A DNA stretch of 64,000 nucleotides from JAEHDI01 sp035455185. Lineage in GTDB: Bacteria; Acidobacteriota; Terriglobia; Bryobacterales; Bryobacteraceae. The notes under the pieces are model-generated. The model was not told the DNA's origin. It did not search any database and saw nothing but the letters and a program-made list of their open reading frames with translations. The stretch's first letter is position 1. The number at the start of each line of letters is the position of its first letter. The stretch is from positions 1-64,000 of the forward strand of contig DATIFQ010000543.1 of NCBI GenBank assembly GCA_035455185.1. The letters are read 5' to 3'. Below, piece after piece: positions 37,071 to 44,415 of the stretch. The position numbers and the translations under genes are program-made.

Positions 37071-37099
37071 GGTGGCACGGTTCTTTGGATCGTGCTACC
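37071..37099. promoter_or_regulatory. Candidate NikR operator
   Basis: GGTGGCACG (37071-37079) and CGTGCTACC (37091-37099) form a dyad, one mismatch, separated by 11 bp. The 29-bp span matches the two-half-site geometry NikR needs (about 28 bp in E. coli, with a long spacer). It lies 15 bp upstream of the cbiM start, where binding would block transcription of the importer genes. Confidence 0.6.
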
Positions 37100-37113
37100 T
37101 TGAGAGCGTTCCG

Positions 37114-38022
37114 ATGCACATCCCCGACGGATTTCTCTCCACTTCGGTCTGGGCCACGATGAGCGCCGCCACCGTACCATCGGTCGCGTACATGGTGCGG
37201 CGCGCTCAGCGTGAGGTGGAAGAGGCCCGGGTGCCGTTACTCGGGGTGATGGGGGCGTTCGTTTTCGCGGCGCAAATGATCAACTTTCCGGTCGGGATCG
37301 GAACGACCGGGCACCTGATCGGCAGCGCGGTATTGGCGTATACGCTCGGACCGGCAGCCGCGAGTGTGGTCATGACGGCGATCCTCGCCATCCAGGCGCT
37401 CGTGTTCCAGGACGGCGGTCTGCTGGCGCTCGGCGCCAACGTATTCAATATGGCGGTGGCGGGTGTGCTGGCCGCCTACCTGCCGTATCACTACTGGGGC
37501 GCGGGACGGTGGCGGAAGGCGGCCATTTTTTCGGGCGCCGCGCTGTCGGTGCTGACGGGGGCGTTGCTGGCGTTGGCGCAGTTGCGATTCTCCGGCGTGG
37601 CGATGCCGGGGGCGGTCGTGTGGGTCTCGCTAGGTCTGTTTACGGTCAACGCTCTGCTGGAAGGCGGAATCACACTGGCGGTCATGCAATCGCTGGAGGC
37701 GCTGAATCCGGGCTGGCTGCGAAAGCCGGCGGCGAGCGGGCGAACGGCGATGGGTGTACTGCTGACCGCCGCCGTGTTGCTCGTAGGCGCCGGCGTGTTG
37801 TTTGCGGCGAGCGATCCGGACGGTATCGAGAAACTGGCGGAGAACCTCGGCATCGCATCACATGCGCGAACTCTGCTGGAGACACCGCTAGGCGGCTACG
37901 AGATACAGTACCTGTCCTCGGGCTGGCTGCGAAAGGCCACCGCCGGGCTGGCGGGCCTGGCGCTGATCTACGGCGCCTGCGTAGTGTTCGGCAAGCTGAT
38001 CGCACGGCGAAGGAGCGCTTGA
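37114..38022 (+). CDS. cbiM: ECF nickel/cobalt transporter S component CbiM fused to CbiN
   Basis: About 302 residues. The true start is MHIPDGFLS (37114), since His2 of this motif ligates the metal; 14 upstream in-frame residues have no homology. CbiM membrane segments follow (MGAFVFAAQMINFPVGIGTTGHLIG, a conserved signature). The C-terminal part after LLTAAVLLVGAGVLFAASDPDGIEKLAENLGI corresponds to CbiN, whose PDGLE motif appears as PDGIE. A single fused CbiMN is a known variant. It is nikR-divergent and heads cbiM-cbiQ-cbiO. Confidence 0.95.
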   Translation: MHIPDGFLSTSVWATMSAATVPSVAYMVRRAQREVEEARVPLLGVMGAFVFAAQMINFPVGIGTTGHLIGSAVLAYTLGPAAASVVMTAILAIQALVFQDGGLLALGANVFNMAVAGVLAAYLPYHYWGAGRWRKAAIFSGAALSVLTGALLALAQLRFSGVAMPGAVVWVSLGLFTVNALLEGGITLAVMQSLEALNPGWLRKPAASGRTAMGVLLTAAVLLVGAGVLFAASDPDGIEKLAENLGIASHARTLLETPLGGYEIQYLSSGWLRKATAGLAGLALIYGACVVFGKLIARRRSA

Positions 38023-38766
38023 TTGCACCACGTCGTACTGGACCGCTGGAGCCGGGGCAGGAGTTTCCTTCACCACCGCGACGCTCGCGCGAAGGTCCTC
38101 GCACTGCTGGCTTTCCTGATTATTGTGGCGACGACGCCGCCCGGTTCCAACGCGGCGGCAGCCGGGTACGGCGCATTCCTGTTGGCGGCGGCGCTGCTGG
38201 CAGGGCTCCCGGCCGGGGGCGTGCTGTGGCGCGGCGCCGTGGTACTGCCTTTCTCCGCGGCGTTCGCCGCAATGAGCCTCTTCGCGGGCGACAACATACG
38301 GGCAATAGCGCTTCTTGAGAAGAGCTACCTTTCGGCACTGGCGGTGGTGATCGTCGTGGGGACAACACCGATGCCTGAACTCCTGCGAGGCCTGGAGTCG
38401 CTCGGGGTCCCGCGGTTCCTTCTGCTCGTCGTCCAATTCCTATACCGCTACCTGTTTGTGATTTCTGAGCAGGCGCAGCACATGAGAGTCGCCGCTGGAG
38501 CACGCGGAACGGCTTCAACCCTTGCGGTTTTCCGCCGGTGGCGGCTCCGGGCAGCGGCAGGAGCGATCAGCGTGCTGTTCGCGCGCTCCTACAGCAGAGC
38601 CGAAGGCATCTATCGGGCCATGGCCGCGCGAGGTTTCCGGGGGCACATCTCTTTGCTCGCCGCGAAGCGGTTCCGATGGCAAGACGTGGCGTTCCTGGTG
38701 GCGTCGGTTGTGGTTCCGGCCGCCGTGCGAATCGCGCTCGGAGCAGGAGGCGGATGGCCCCGCTGA
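38023..38766 (+). CDS. cbiQ: ECF transporter T component CbiQ
   Basis: A 247-residue integral membrane energy-coupling component. HDARAKVLALLAFLII is the usual N-terminal segment, and the coupling helices carry the Ala-Arg-Gly-type motifs AAGARG (near residue 159) and AMAARGFRG (near 205), which contact the ATPase. Translation starts at TTG directly after the cbiM stop. The last 13 bp overlap the cbiO start. Confidence 0.92.
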   Translation: MHHVVLDRWSRGRSFLHHRDARAKVLALLAFLIIVATTPPGSNAAAAGYGAFLLAAALLAGLPAGGVLWRGAVVLPFSAAFAAMSLFAGDNIRAIALLEKSYLSALAVVIVVGTTPMPELLRGLESLGVPRFLLLVVQFLYRYLFVISEQAQHMRVAAGARGTASTLAVFRRWRLRAAAGAISVLFARSYSRAEGIYRAMAARGFRGHISLLAAKRFRWQDVAFLVASVVVPAAVRIALGAGGGWPR

Positions 38767-39473
38767 TCGAAGTCAAAGACCTGCGTTTCCGATATCCCGA
38801 CGGAACGCCCGCACTCAACGGGATCGATTTTAGGTTGTACCTAGGCGAGACGGTGGCGCTACTCGGCGCAAACGGATCCGGAAAGACGACGTTCGTTCTG
38901 CACCTCAACGGGATATTGCAGGGCGAGGGCCTGGTGAGCGTTTGCGGCATGCAACTGAGCAAGGAGACGCTGCCGGATATCCGGCGGAAAGTCGGCCTCG
39001 TATTTCAGGAAGCCGACGAACAGTTATTCATGCCAACGGTACTCGACGACGTCACGTTCGGGCTGCTGAATCTCGGCATTTCCCCGGAGGAGGCGGCCAC
39101 GCAAGGGCGAGAGGCACTGGCTCGCGTCGGGATGGAAGGGGCGGGGGGAAAGGCGCCCTATCACTTGAGCGCCGGTGAAAAGCGGCGGGTCGCACTCGCC
39201 GGAGTGCTTGTCATGCGGCCAGAGATACTGATCCTCGACGAGCCGACCACCTACCTGGATCCGCCCGGACAGAGGAACCTCTTGGAACTCCTTCGTGAGT
39301 TGCCTCAGGCCAAGATCGTCGTGACGCACAGCACGACCTTGGCCTTGGCTGTTTCACAGAGGGCGGTGTTCTTTCAAAAAGGAAAGATCGCCGGTGAAGG
39401 AGTGACGGAAGAGATCATCCAGCGGTTTCAGTGGGATGCCAGGCAGCCTTGCCGAGGAATCCACGGAGGTTGA
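38754..39473 (+). CDS. cbiO: ECF transporter A component CbiO ATPase
   Basis: A 239-residue ABC ATPase that powers CbiMNQ. Walker A is LLGANGSGKTTF (about residues 37-48), the ABC signature is HLSAGEKRRVALA (about 136-148), and Walker B is EILILDEPTTYLDP (about 155-168). ATG 38754 overlaps the cbiQ end, so the genes are coupled; an upstream frame lacks homology. A short hairpin (39472-39490) lies at the stop codon before the next, convergent gene. Confidence 0.95.
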   Translation: MAPLIEVKDLRFRYPDGTPALNGIDFRLYLGETVALLGANGSGKTTFVLHLNGILQGEGLVSVCGMQLSKETLPDIRRKVGLVFQEADEQLFMPTVLDDVTFGLLNLGISPEEAATQGREALARVGMEGAGGKAPYHLSAGEKRRVALAGVLVMRPEILILDEPTTYLDPPGQRNLLELLRELPQAKIVVTHSTTLALAVSQRAVFFQKGKIAGEGVTEEIIQRFQWDARQPCRGIHGG

Positions 39474-39490
39474 AACCGGAGGACGGTTTC
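39472..39490. terminator. Weak hairpin at the cbiO/convergent-gene junction
   Basis: GAAACCG and CGGTTTC form a 7-bp stem with a GAGGA loop across the end of cbiO and the end of the convergent gene (stop at 39492). It could act as a bidirectional terminator, but there is no long T-run on either side. Confidence 0.3.
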
Positions 39491-39491
39491 G

Positions 39492-39764
39492 TTAGGCCGA
39501 AGCGGCCTGTGCCTTCCGGTACTCCGCCCAACGCCGCTTCTGTGCCTGGGCAATGCGCTTGCGGGCCGCTGCGCTGAGGCGGCGTTTTCTCGCCGGTTTC
39601 TCCGCGGCCGGACCCGAGGGAGAGTTTGACTTTACCCTCCTGGCTCCGAGCAGGGCGCGGACTTGTTGTATCTGTTCCTCGATCCGCTGCTTCTGCAACT
39701 CCAGACCTTCCAGGGCCGCTGCGTAGATCGATGTATCTTTGAGTGCTTTTGTGACTCTGGCCAT
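39492..39764 (-). CDS. Small basic hypothetical protein
   Basis: A 90-residue protein. A helical N-terminal half (SIYAAALEGLELQKQRIEEQIQQVRALLG) looks like a coiled coil, and the C-terminal half is strongly basic with the motif RRLSAAARKRIAQAQKRRWAEYRK, a wording seen in many small acidobacterial and other proteins. DNA or RNA binding is plausible from the charge but not shown. ATG 39764 is preceded by GGGAG; the upstream ATG 39791 adds nine weak residues. It is convergent with cbiO. Confidence 0.75.
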   Translation of the reverse strand: MARVTKALKDTSIYAAALEGLELQKQRIEEQIQQVRALLGARRVKSNSPSGPAAEKPARKRRLSAAARKRIAQAQKRRWAEYRKAQAASA

Positions 39765-39809
39765 TTTGTCTCCCGTCATCCAAAATAACATATCCGCGAC
39801 TTAGAAGTG

Positions 39810-40259
39810 TCAAACCGACTTTTCCGAATCGAGGATGAAAGTTACCGGACCGTCGTTGACCAGATGGACCGCCATTTCTGCCTGGAAAACTCCGGACTGG
39901 ACCGAGACCCCTCGGGTGCGGACGGAATCGATGAAGTACTCGTAGAGGTTTCGAGCCAGTTCCGGCGCCGCAGCCCGGTCGAAACCCGGCCGGCGGCCCT
40001 TCCGCACGTCCCCGTACAGGGTGAATTGAGAAACGACCAGCATACTTCCGCCGATGTCGAGCAAGCTGCGGTTCATTTTGCCCTCTTCATCCGGAAAAAT
40101 CCGCAGGCAGACAGTCTTGTCGGCAAGGTAGTCGGCGTCGGCCCTGACGTCAGTCCGCGCGATGCCCACAAGTGCGACCAATCCCCGCTCTATGGAACCC
40201 GCGACCCGCTCACCGACTTCTACGCGCGCTTCGCTTACGCGCTGAAGGACCACTCGCAT
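39810..40259 (-). CDS. dtd: D-aminoacyl-tRNA deacylase
   Basis: A 149-residue proofreading enzyme that removes D-amino acids from tRNA. RVVLQRVSEARVEV begins it and MLVVSQFTLYGDVRKGRRPGFDRAA (about residues 73-97) is the signature, with the SQFTL motif. The other active-site piece, the Gly-Pro dipeptide, is present as NDGPVTF near the C-terminus. It is divergent from the GHMP kinase gene; the ATGs are only 27 bp apart. Confidence 0.97.
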   Translation of the reverse strand: MRVVLQRVSEARVEVGERVAGSIERGLVALVGIARTDVRADADYLADKTVCLRIFPDEEGKMNRSLLDIGGSMLVVSQFTLYGDVRKGRRPGFDRAAAPELARNLYEYFIDSVRTRGVSVQSGVFQAEMAVHLVNDGPVTFILDSEKSV

Positions 40260-40260
40260 A

Positions 40261-40269
40261 TGGTATAAG
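40261..40269 (+). promoter_or_regulatory. Extended -10 element before the GHMP kinase
   Basis: TGG followed by TATAAG (40261-40269) fits an extended -10 element (TGn plus hexamer). It lies 18 bp before the ATG at 40287, in a spacer of only 27 bp, so it must do without a strong -35 within the spacer. Confidence 0.35.
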
Positions 40270-40286
40270 TATGGCAGAATCCGCTC

Positions 40287-41279
40287 ATGATTGAGACTTA
40301 TGCATATGCACGCGCCGGCCTGCTCGGCAATCCAAGCGACGGGTATTTCGGCAAGACTATTTCGTTACTCGTCAAGAACTTTCGCGCTCGTGTGTTGCTC
40401 TATCCAAGCGCCCGGCTTGAGATAAGACCCTCGAAGGCCGACACGCCGATATTCGAAAATCTGCAGGACCTGTACAGCACCACGCGCTGGCGGGGATATT
40501 ACGGTGGAATCAGGATCATTCAGGCGCTGGTGGTCCGGTTCATCGATTACTGCCGCGAGGTAAATTTTCCCCTGGAAGACCGTAACTTCACGCTGGAGTA
40601 CGAATCAAGCATCCCACTCCGGCTGGGGCTTGGCGGATCGAGCGCGATCATTACGGCCGCTCTGCGCGCGTTGTGCCAGTATTTTGGGATCGAGATTCCC
40701 AAGCCGGTTCAAGCCAACCTTGTGCTGGAGACGGAAACCAAGGAGCTCGGCGTACCGGCGGGACATCAGGATCGCGTGATCCAGGTCTACGAAGGCCTCG
40801 TATACATGGATTTTGCGCGCGAGCTGATGGAAACGAGGGGCTACGGAAACTACGAAAACCTCGATCCCGGGCTGCTGCCGAGCATCTACGTTGCATACCG
40901 CACCAGTCTCAGTGAGGGGACCGAAATCTTTCACAGTAGCGTTAGGGAACGGTGGAGAAGGGGAGATCCCGAGGTGGTTGAAGCCATGCGTGCGTGGGCG
41001 AGCTACGCGCAAGAGGGGCGTGAGGCGCTGCTGCGCCGCGATGGCGACACGCTGGCGGGGTTGATCGACGCCAATTTTGATCTTCGCGCCCGGCTCTACG
41101 ACATCAGCGACGGCAACCTGCGGATGATCCGCGTCGCCCGCGAGGTTGGCGCGACTTCGAACTTCGCGGGATCCGGTGGCGCCATCGTCGGCACGTATCG
41201 GGACGAGCGCATGTACAAGTCGCTGGTAGGTGCGATGAAAGAGATCGGTGTGGCGGTGATCAAACCGAGAGTGACGTAG
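40287..41279 (+). CDS. GHMP-family kinase (glucuronokinase-like)
   Basis: A 330-residue kinase. The N-terminal YARAGLLGNPSDGYFGKTIS is the substrate-recognition block of the glucuronokinase-like GHMP subgroup, the P-loop-like motif is PLRLGLGGSSAIITAAL (about residues 110-126), and SNFAGSGGAIVGTY (near 290) is motif 3. It would phosphorylate a sugar or sugar acid such as glucuronate at C1. The relation to neighbouring purM is positional only. Confidence 0.85.
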   Translation: MIETYAYARAGLLGNPSDGYFGKTISLLVKNFRARVLLYPSARLEIRPSKADTPIFENLQDLYSTTRWRGYYGGIRIIQALVVRFIDYCREVNFPLEDRNFTLEYESSIPLRLGLGGSSAIITAALRALCQYFGIEIPKPVQANLVLETETKELGVPAGHQDRVIQVYEGLVYMDFARELMETRGYGNYENLDPGLLPSIYVAYRTSLSEGTEIFHSSVRERWRRGDPEVVEAMRAWASYAQEGREALLRRDGDTLAGLIDANFDLRARLYDISDGNLRMIRVAREVGATSNFAGSGGAIVGTYRDERMYKSLVGAMKEIGVAVIKPRVT

Positions 41280-41342
41280 GACCCGTGGACCGGTCTTGCT
41301 TGAGTGTTTCAGTCGCATCCGACGGTTTATGTTGAAATGAAA

Positions 41343-41356
41343 GCTCGGTACCGAGC
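41343..41356. promoter_or_regulatory. Palindrome abutting the purM start codon
   Basis: GCTCGGTACCGAGC is a perfect 14-bp palindrome ending one base before the ATG at 41357. It replaces the expected ribosome-binding site. It could be an operator or a small hairpin (5-bp stem, GTAC loop) that modulates initiation. Confidence 0.4.
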
Positions 41357-42403
41357 ATGGCGGCCAGGAAAATAATCCAGTATAAAGACGTAGGGGTCAA
41401 CATAGACGAAGCGGATCGCGCCGTCGCGCAGATTCGCGTAATGGCGCGGAAGACGTTCACGAGGGGCGTGCTGACCGACATCGGCAGCTTCGGTGCGGGC
41501 TATCGCCTGGCGGGGTGGAAACAGCCGGTACTGATCAGCTCAGCGGATGGCGTGGGGACCAAAGTAAAGCTTGCCTTTCTCACCGGGAGGCACAATACGG
41601 TGGGTGAGGACCTGGTGAACCACTGCGTGAACGACGTCGCTGTCCAGGGTGCAACCCCGCTTTTTTTCCTGGACTACTTCGCGGTGGGCCGACTCGATGC
41701 CGGCGTCGCGGCGCAAGTGGTGTCGGGGCTGGCGCGCGGCTGCGAGGCAAACGGCTGCGCGCTGATCGGCGGCGAAACGGCTGAGATGCCGGGGCTCTAT
41801 GCCCCCGGCGAGTACGATCTGGCGGGGTTTATCGTCGGCGCAGTCGAGCGGGTGCGCCTCGTCACGGGAAGAGACATCCGCGCAGGCGACGTGCTCCTCG
41901 GACTACACTCCACGGGGCTGCACACGAACGGATACTCGCTCGCGCGAAAGGTGCTGCTGGAGGTCGCGGAGTACCAGCCGCACACGTTCCTTCCCGAACT
42001 CGGCCGCACCGTCGGGGACGAATTGCTACAGGTCCACCGGAGCTACTTGCGGCCATTGCAGGCGCTCTTCACGAAGGGCCTCCTCAAGGGCGCGGCGCAC
42101 ATCACCGGTGGGGGAATCACGGAGAACACTCCGCGAATTCTGCCAAAGGGCCTGGCCGCGGAGATCGACACCGCCCGGTGGCGCGTGCCCACGGTGTTCG
42201 AGTTGCTCCGGCGCATCGGCAACATTCCCGACGACGATTACCGGCGGACATTCAACCTCGGCATCGGAATGATCCTGGCGGTTTCGACCCGAAAGGCGGC
42301 GGAAGCGAAGCGCACGCTGGACCGGCTCGGCGAAGAGCATGTAGAGGTCGGCCGCGTCGTACCGCTGCCGCGCGGGGCAAAAGGCCGGGTTCTTTACATA
42401 TGA
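41357..42403 (+). CDS. purM: Phosphoribosylformylglycinamidine cyclo-ligase
   Basis: A 348-residue AIR synthetase of purine biosynthesis, ATP-dependent ring closure. Blocks are IQYKDVGVNIDEADRAV (near residue 7), LISSADGVGTKVKLAFLTGRHN (near 58), VNHCVNDVAVQGATPLFFLDYFA (near 89) and LIGGETAEMPGLYAPGEYDLAGF (near 134). Its stop overlaps the purN start (ATGA, 42400-42403), so the two steps are translationally coupled. No clear Shine-Dalgarno precedes its ATG; a palindrome does. Confidence 0.97.
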   Translation: MAARKIIQYKDVGVNIDEADRAVAQIRVMARKTFTRGVLTDIGSFGAGYRLAGWKQPVLISSADGVGTKVKLAFLTGRHNTVGEDLVNHCVNDVAVQGATPLFFLDYFAVGRLDAGVAAQVVSGLARGCEANGCALIGGETAEMPGLYAPGEYDLAGFIVGAVERVRLVTGRDIRAGDVLLGLHSTGLHTNGYSLARKVLLEVAEYQPHTFLPELGRTVGDELLQVHRSYLRPLQALFTKGLLKGAAHITGGGITENTPRILPKGLAAEIDTARWRVPTVFELLRRIGNIPDDDYRRTFNLGIGMILAVSTRKAAEAKRTLDRLGEEHVEVGRVVPLPRGAKGRVLYI

Positions 42404-42999
42404 AACGTCTTGGCATCCTCTTGTCGGGGCGAGGCTCGAACTTCGAGGCCATCGCCGACAGCGTAGTCACGGGCCGGATCGACGCGGAGATCGCCGTTGT
42501 TCTCTCGAACCGGCCGGAAGCCCGCGGGTTGGAAATCGCCCGGTCGCGGGGGTTGAATGCCAGCTGCATCCCCTCCAAGGGGCTCGACAGGGAAGTCTAT
42601 GACCGGATGGTGGTCGAGGAGCTGAAGAAGAGCCGGGTGGACCTGGTGTGCCTGGCCGGCTTCATGCGGCTGCTGAGCGCCTACTTCATTCGCGAGTTTC
42701 CGCTACGCATCCTGAACATTCACCCCTCGCTGCTGCCGGCGTTCCCAGGGCTCGACGCGCAGCATCAGGCGCTCGAGCACGGCGTCAAGCTGTCCGGCTG
42801 CACAGTCCACTTTGTGGACGAGAACCTGGATTCCGGACCGATCCTCATTCAGACCGCGGTCCCGGTTCTCGACGATGACACAGCCGACTCTCTTTCCGCG
42901 AGAATCCTCAAGCAAGAACACCGGATTTACACCGAAGCGATCCGCCTCGTGCTCTCCGGAAAGTTCCGCATCGAAGGGCGTCGTGTAATTGCCGGATAG
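42400..42999 (+). CDS. purN: Phosphoribosylglycinamide formyltransferase
   Basis: A 199-residue enzyme that formylates GAR with 10-formyl-THF. KRLGILLSGRGSNFEAI begins it; catalytic wording CLAGFMRLLSAYFIREFP and NIHPSLLPAFPGLDA (Asn, His) with CTVHFVDENLDSGPIL (Asp) follow. ATG 42400 overlaps the purM stop; the longer upstream open frame lacks homology. Confidence 0.97.
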   Translation: MKRLGILLSGRGSNFEAIADSVVTGRIDAEIAVVLSNRPEARGLEIARSRGLNASCIPSKGLDREVYDRMVVEELKKSRVDLVCLAGFMRLLSAYFIREFPLRILNIHPSLLPAFPGLDAQHQALEHGVKLSGCTVHFVDENLDSGPILIQTAVPVLDDDTADSLSARILKQEHRIYTEAIRLVLSGKFRIEGRRVIAG

Positions 43000-43242
43000 C
43001 TCCACGCGCGGCTCCACGTTTTACCGTTAGGCGAATCCACCGCCGCCGGCCGCCATACTCAAGACAGCACACGCTTTCCTTGCGCACCGGGTAAGAACGA
43101 TACCTCGGCCTTACTCCTTCGTACTTCCGTACTCGCTATAAGAAGCCCATTCTGGGTTCAACCGGGCGGCGAGCCAGCGCCGGTAACACTGTTTTCCATC
43201 GAAGGTCGTGAGCGCCGGAGCCGCCCGAAGGAAGGGGGTCAA

Positions 43243-44415
43243 ATGCGTTCAATGACGACGGGGATTCTGGCCGCGGCGCTGCTGCTTGCGGCAAACGCGA
43301 CAAGCGGAACCGGCGACGACAGGCCCGCCGCGGGACAATCGGTTAAACCAGAAAATCTGCACGGGATTTCGGCGAGTTCGGCCGCGGCCAAGTCTCTGAA
43401 CGACCTGGGAGCTCTCCATTATCGGCAGGGCCGATACGAACAGGCGGAAGAGGCTTACAAGAAGGCGATCACGATCTGGGAGCAGGGGCCAGAGAGGGAA
43501 AGCCCGGAGGCGGCGTCGACGATCGACAATCTGGGGGTGCTGTACCGTGCACAAGCGCGTCTTGGAGAAGCAGCGGAGCTGCACCGCCGGTCGCTGGCTA
43601 TGCGAGAGCGTCTGCTCGGACCGGAGCACGGCGACGTCGCCGTGAGCCTCGCCAACCTCGCCGAGGTCGTGCGCATGCAGGGCCACGCCGGCGACGCCGA
43701 GCCGTTGGCACGCCGGGCGCTGGCGATCGCGGAACGGGCGTTCGGTCCAGAGCACGCGAAGACCGGCTTCGCGCTCGCCGTTCTTGGGGCGATCTATCGG
43801 GAGCAGCAGCGTTGGCCGGAAGCAGAAACAGTATACGAGCGGGCCGCCGCCGTCTCCGCGGCCAGTCTCGGCGAAAACAGCGCCGCGGTGGCCGAGAATC
43901 TGAACAACCTTGCGACGGTGTATATCGCGCAGCGCAGGTTCACCGAAGCCGAGGCCCAGTTGCGGTGGTCACTGGAGGTCTGGGAAAGATCGCTCGGCCC
44001 CGCTCATCCGAGCGTGGCGGTCGCGCTGAACAACCTGGCGCAGGTGGAGCGGCTCCAGGGCCGCTACGGCGAGGCGGAGCCACTCTACCGCCGGGCGCTG
44101 GAGATTCTGCAACGGACGAACGGCCGCAGCCACCCGAGCGTCGCCAAAGGCCTTCGAAATCTCGGGGCTCTGTTCTTCGAGCAGGGAAAACTCGCGGGGG
44201 CGGCGGAGCTTTACCGGCAGTCGCTGGAAATCTCCGAAGGCCTTGAGGGGCCCGAGCAGCCCGAGGTCGAAGCCTGCCGGGAAGACCTCGCGAGGGTGTA
44301 TCGGGCACAGGGCCGGATGAGCGAGGCCAAAGCGCTATGGCGCGGTTCACTGGGGGCCCCGAACTCGCTTCGGGAGGCCGATTCGGGCGAGCAGCGCTTG
44401 AAAGCGGGGCGCTGA
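43243..44415 (+). CDS. Secreted TPR-repeat protein (kinesin-light-chain-like)
   Basis: A 390-residue exported protein. After a signal peptide (TTGILAAALLLAANATSG), the rest is roughly eight tetratricopeptide repeats of about 42 residues with the kinesin-light-chain style (SLAMRERLLGPEHGDVAVSLANLAEV, repeated as RALAIAERAFGPEHAKT and SLEVWERSLGPAHPSVAVALNNLAQ). Such arrays are protein-binding scaffolds; partner unknown. GGAAGGGGG precedes the start. The 3' end overlaps the next, convergent gene by 69 bp, an unusually long overlap. Confidence 0.87.
   Translation: MRSMTTGILAAALLLAANATSGTGDDRPAAGQSVKPENLHGISASSAAAKSLNDLGALHYRQGRYEQAEEAYKKAITIWEQGPERESPEAASTIDNLGVLYRAQARLGEAAELHRRSLAMRERLLGPEHGDVAVSLANLAEVVRMQGHAGDAEPLARRALAIAERAFGPEHAKTGFALAVLGAIYREQQRWPEAETVYERAAAVSAASLGENSAAVAENLNNLATVYIAQRRFTEAEAQLRWSLEVWERSLGPAHPSVAVALNNLAQVERLQGRYGEAEPLYRRALEILQRTNGRSHPSVAKGLRNLGALFFEQGKLAGAAELYRQSLEISEGLEGPEQPEVEACREDLARVYRAQGRMSEAKALWRGSLGAPNSLREADSGEQRLKAGR

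Noticed and set aside
37030..37113. Cobalamin riboswitch before cbiM.
   Set aside because: The spacer is too short for one and lacks the B12-box wording; the NikR-like dyad explains it better.
43000..43242. TATAAG near 43137 as a promoter for the TPR gene.
   Set aside because: No matching -35 at a proper distance; the 243-bp spacer otherwise shows nothing clear.
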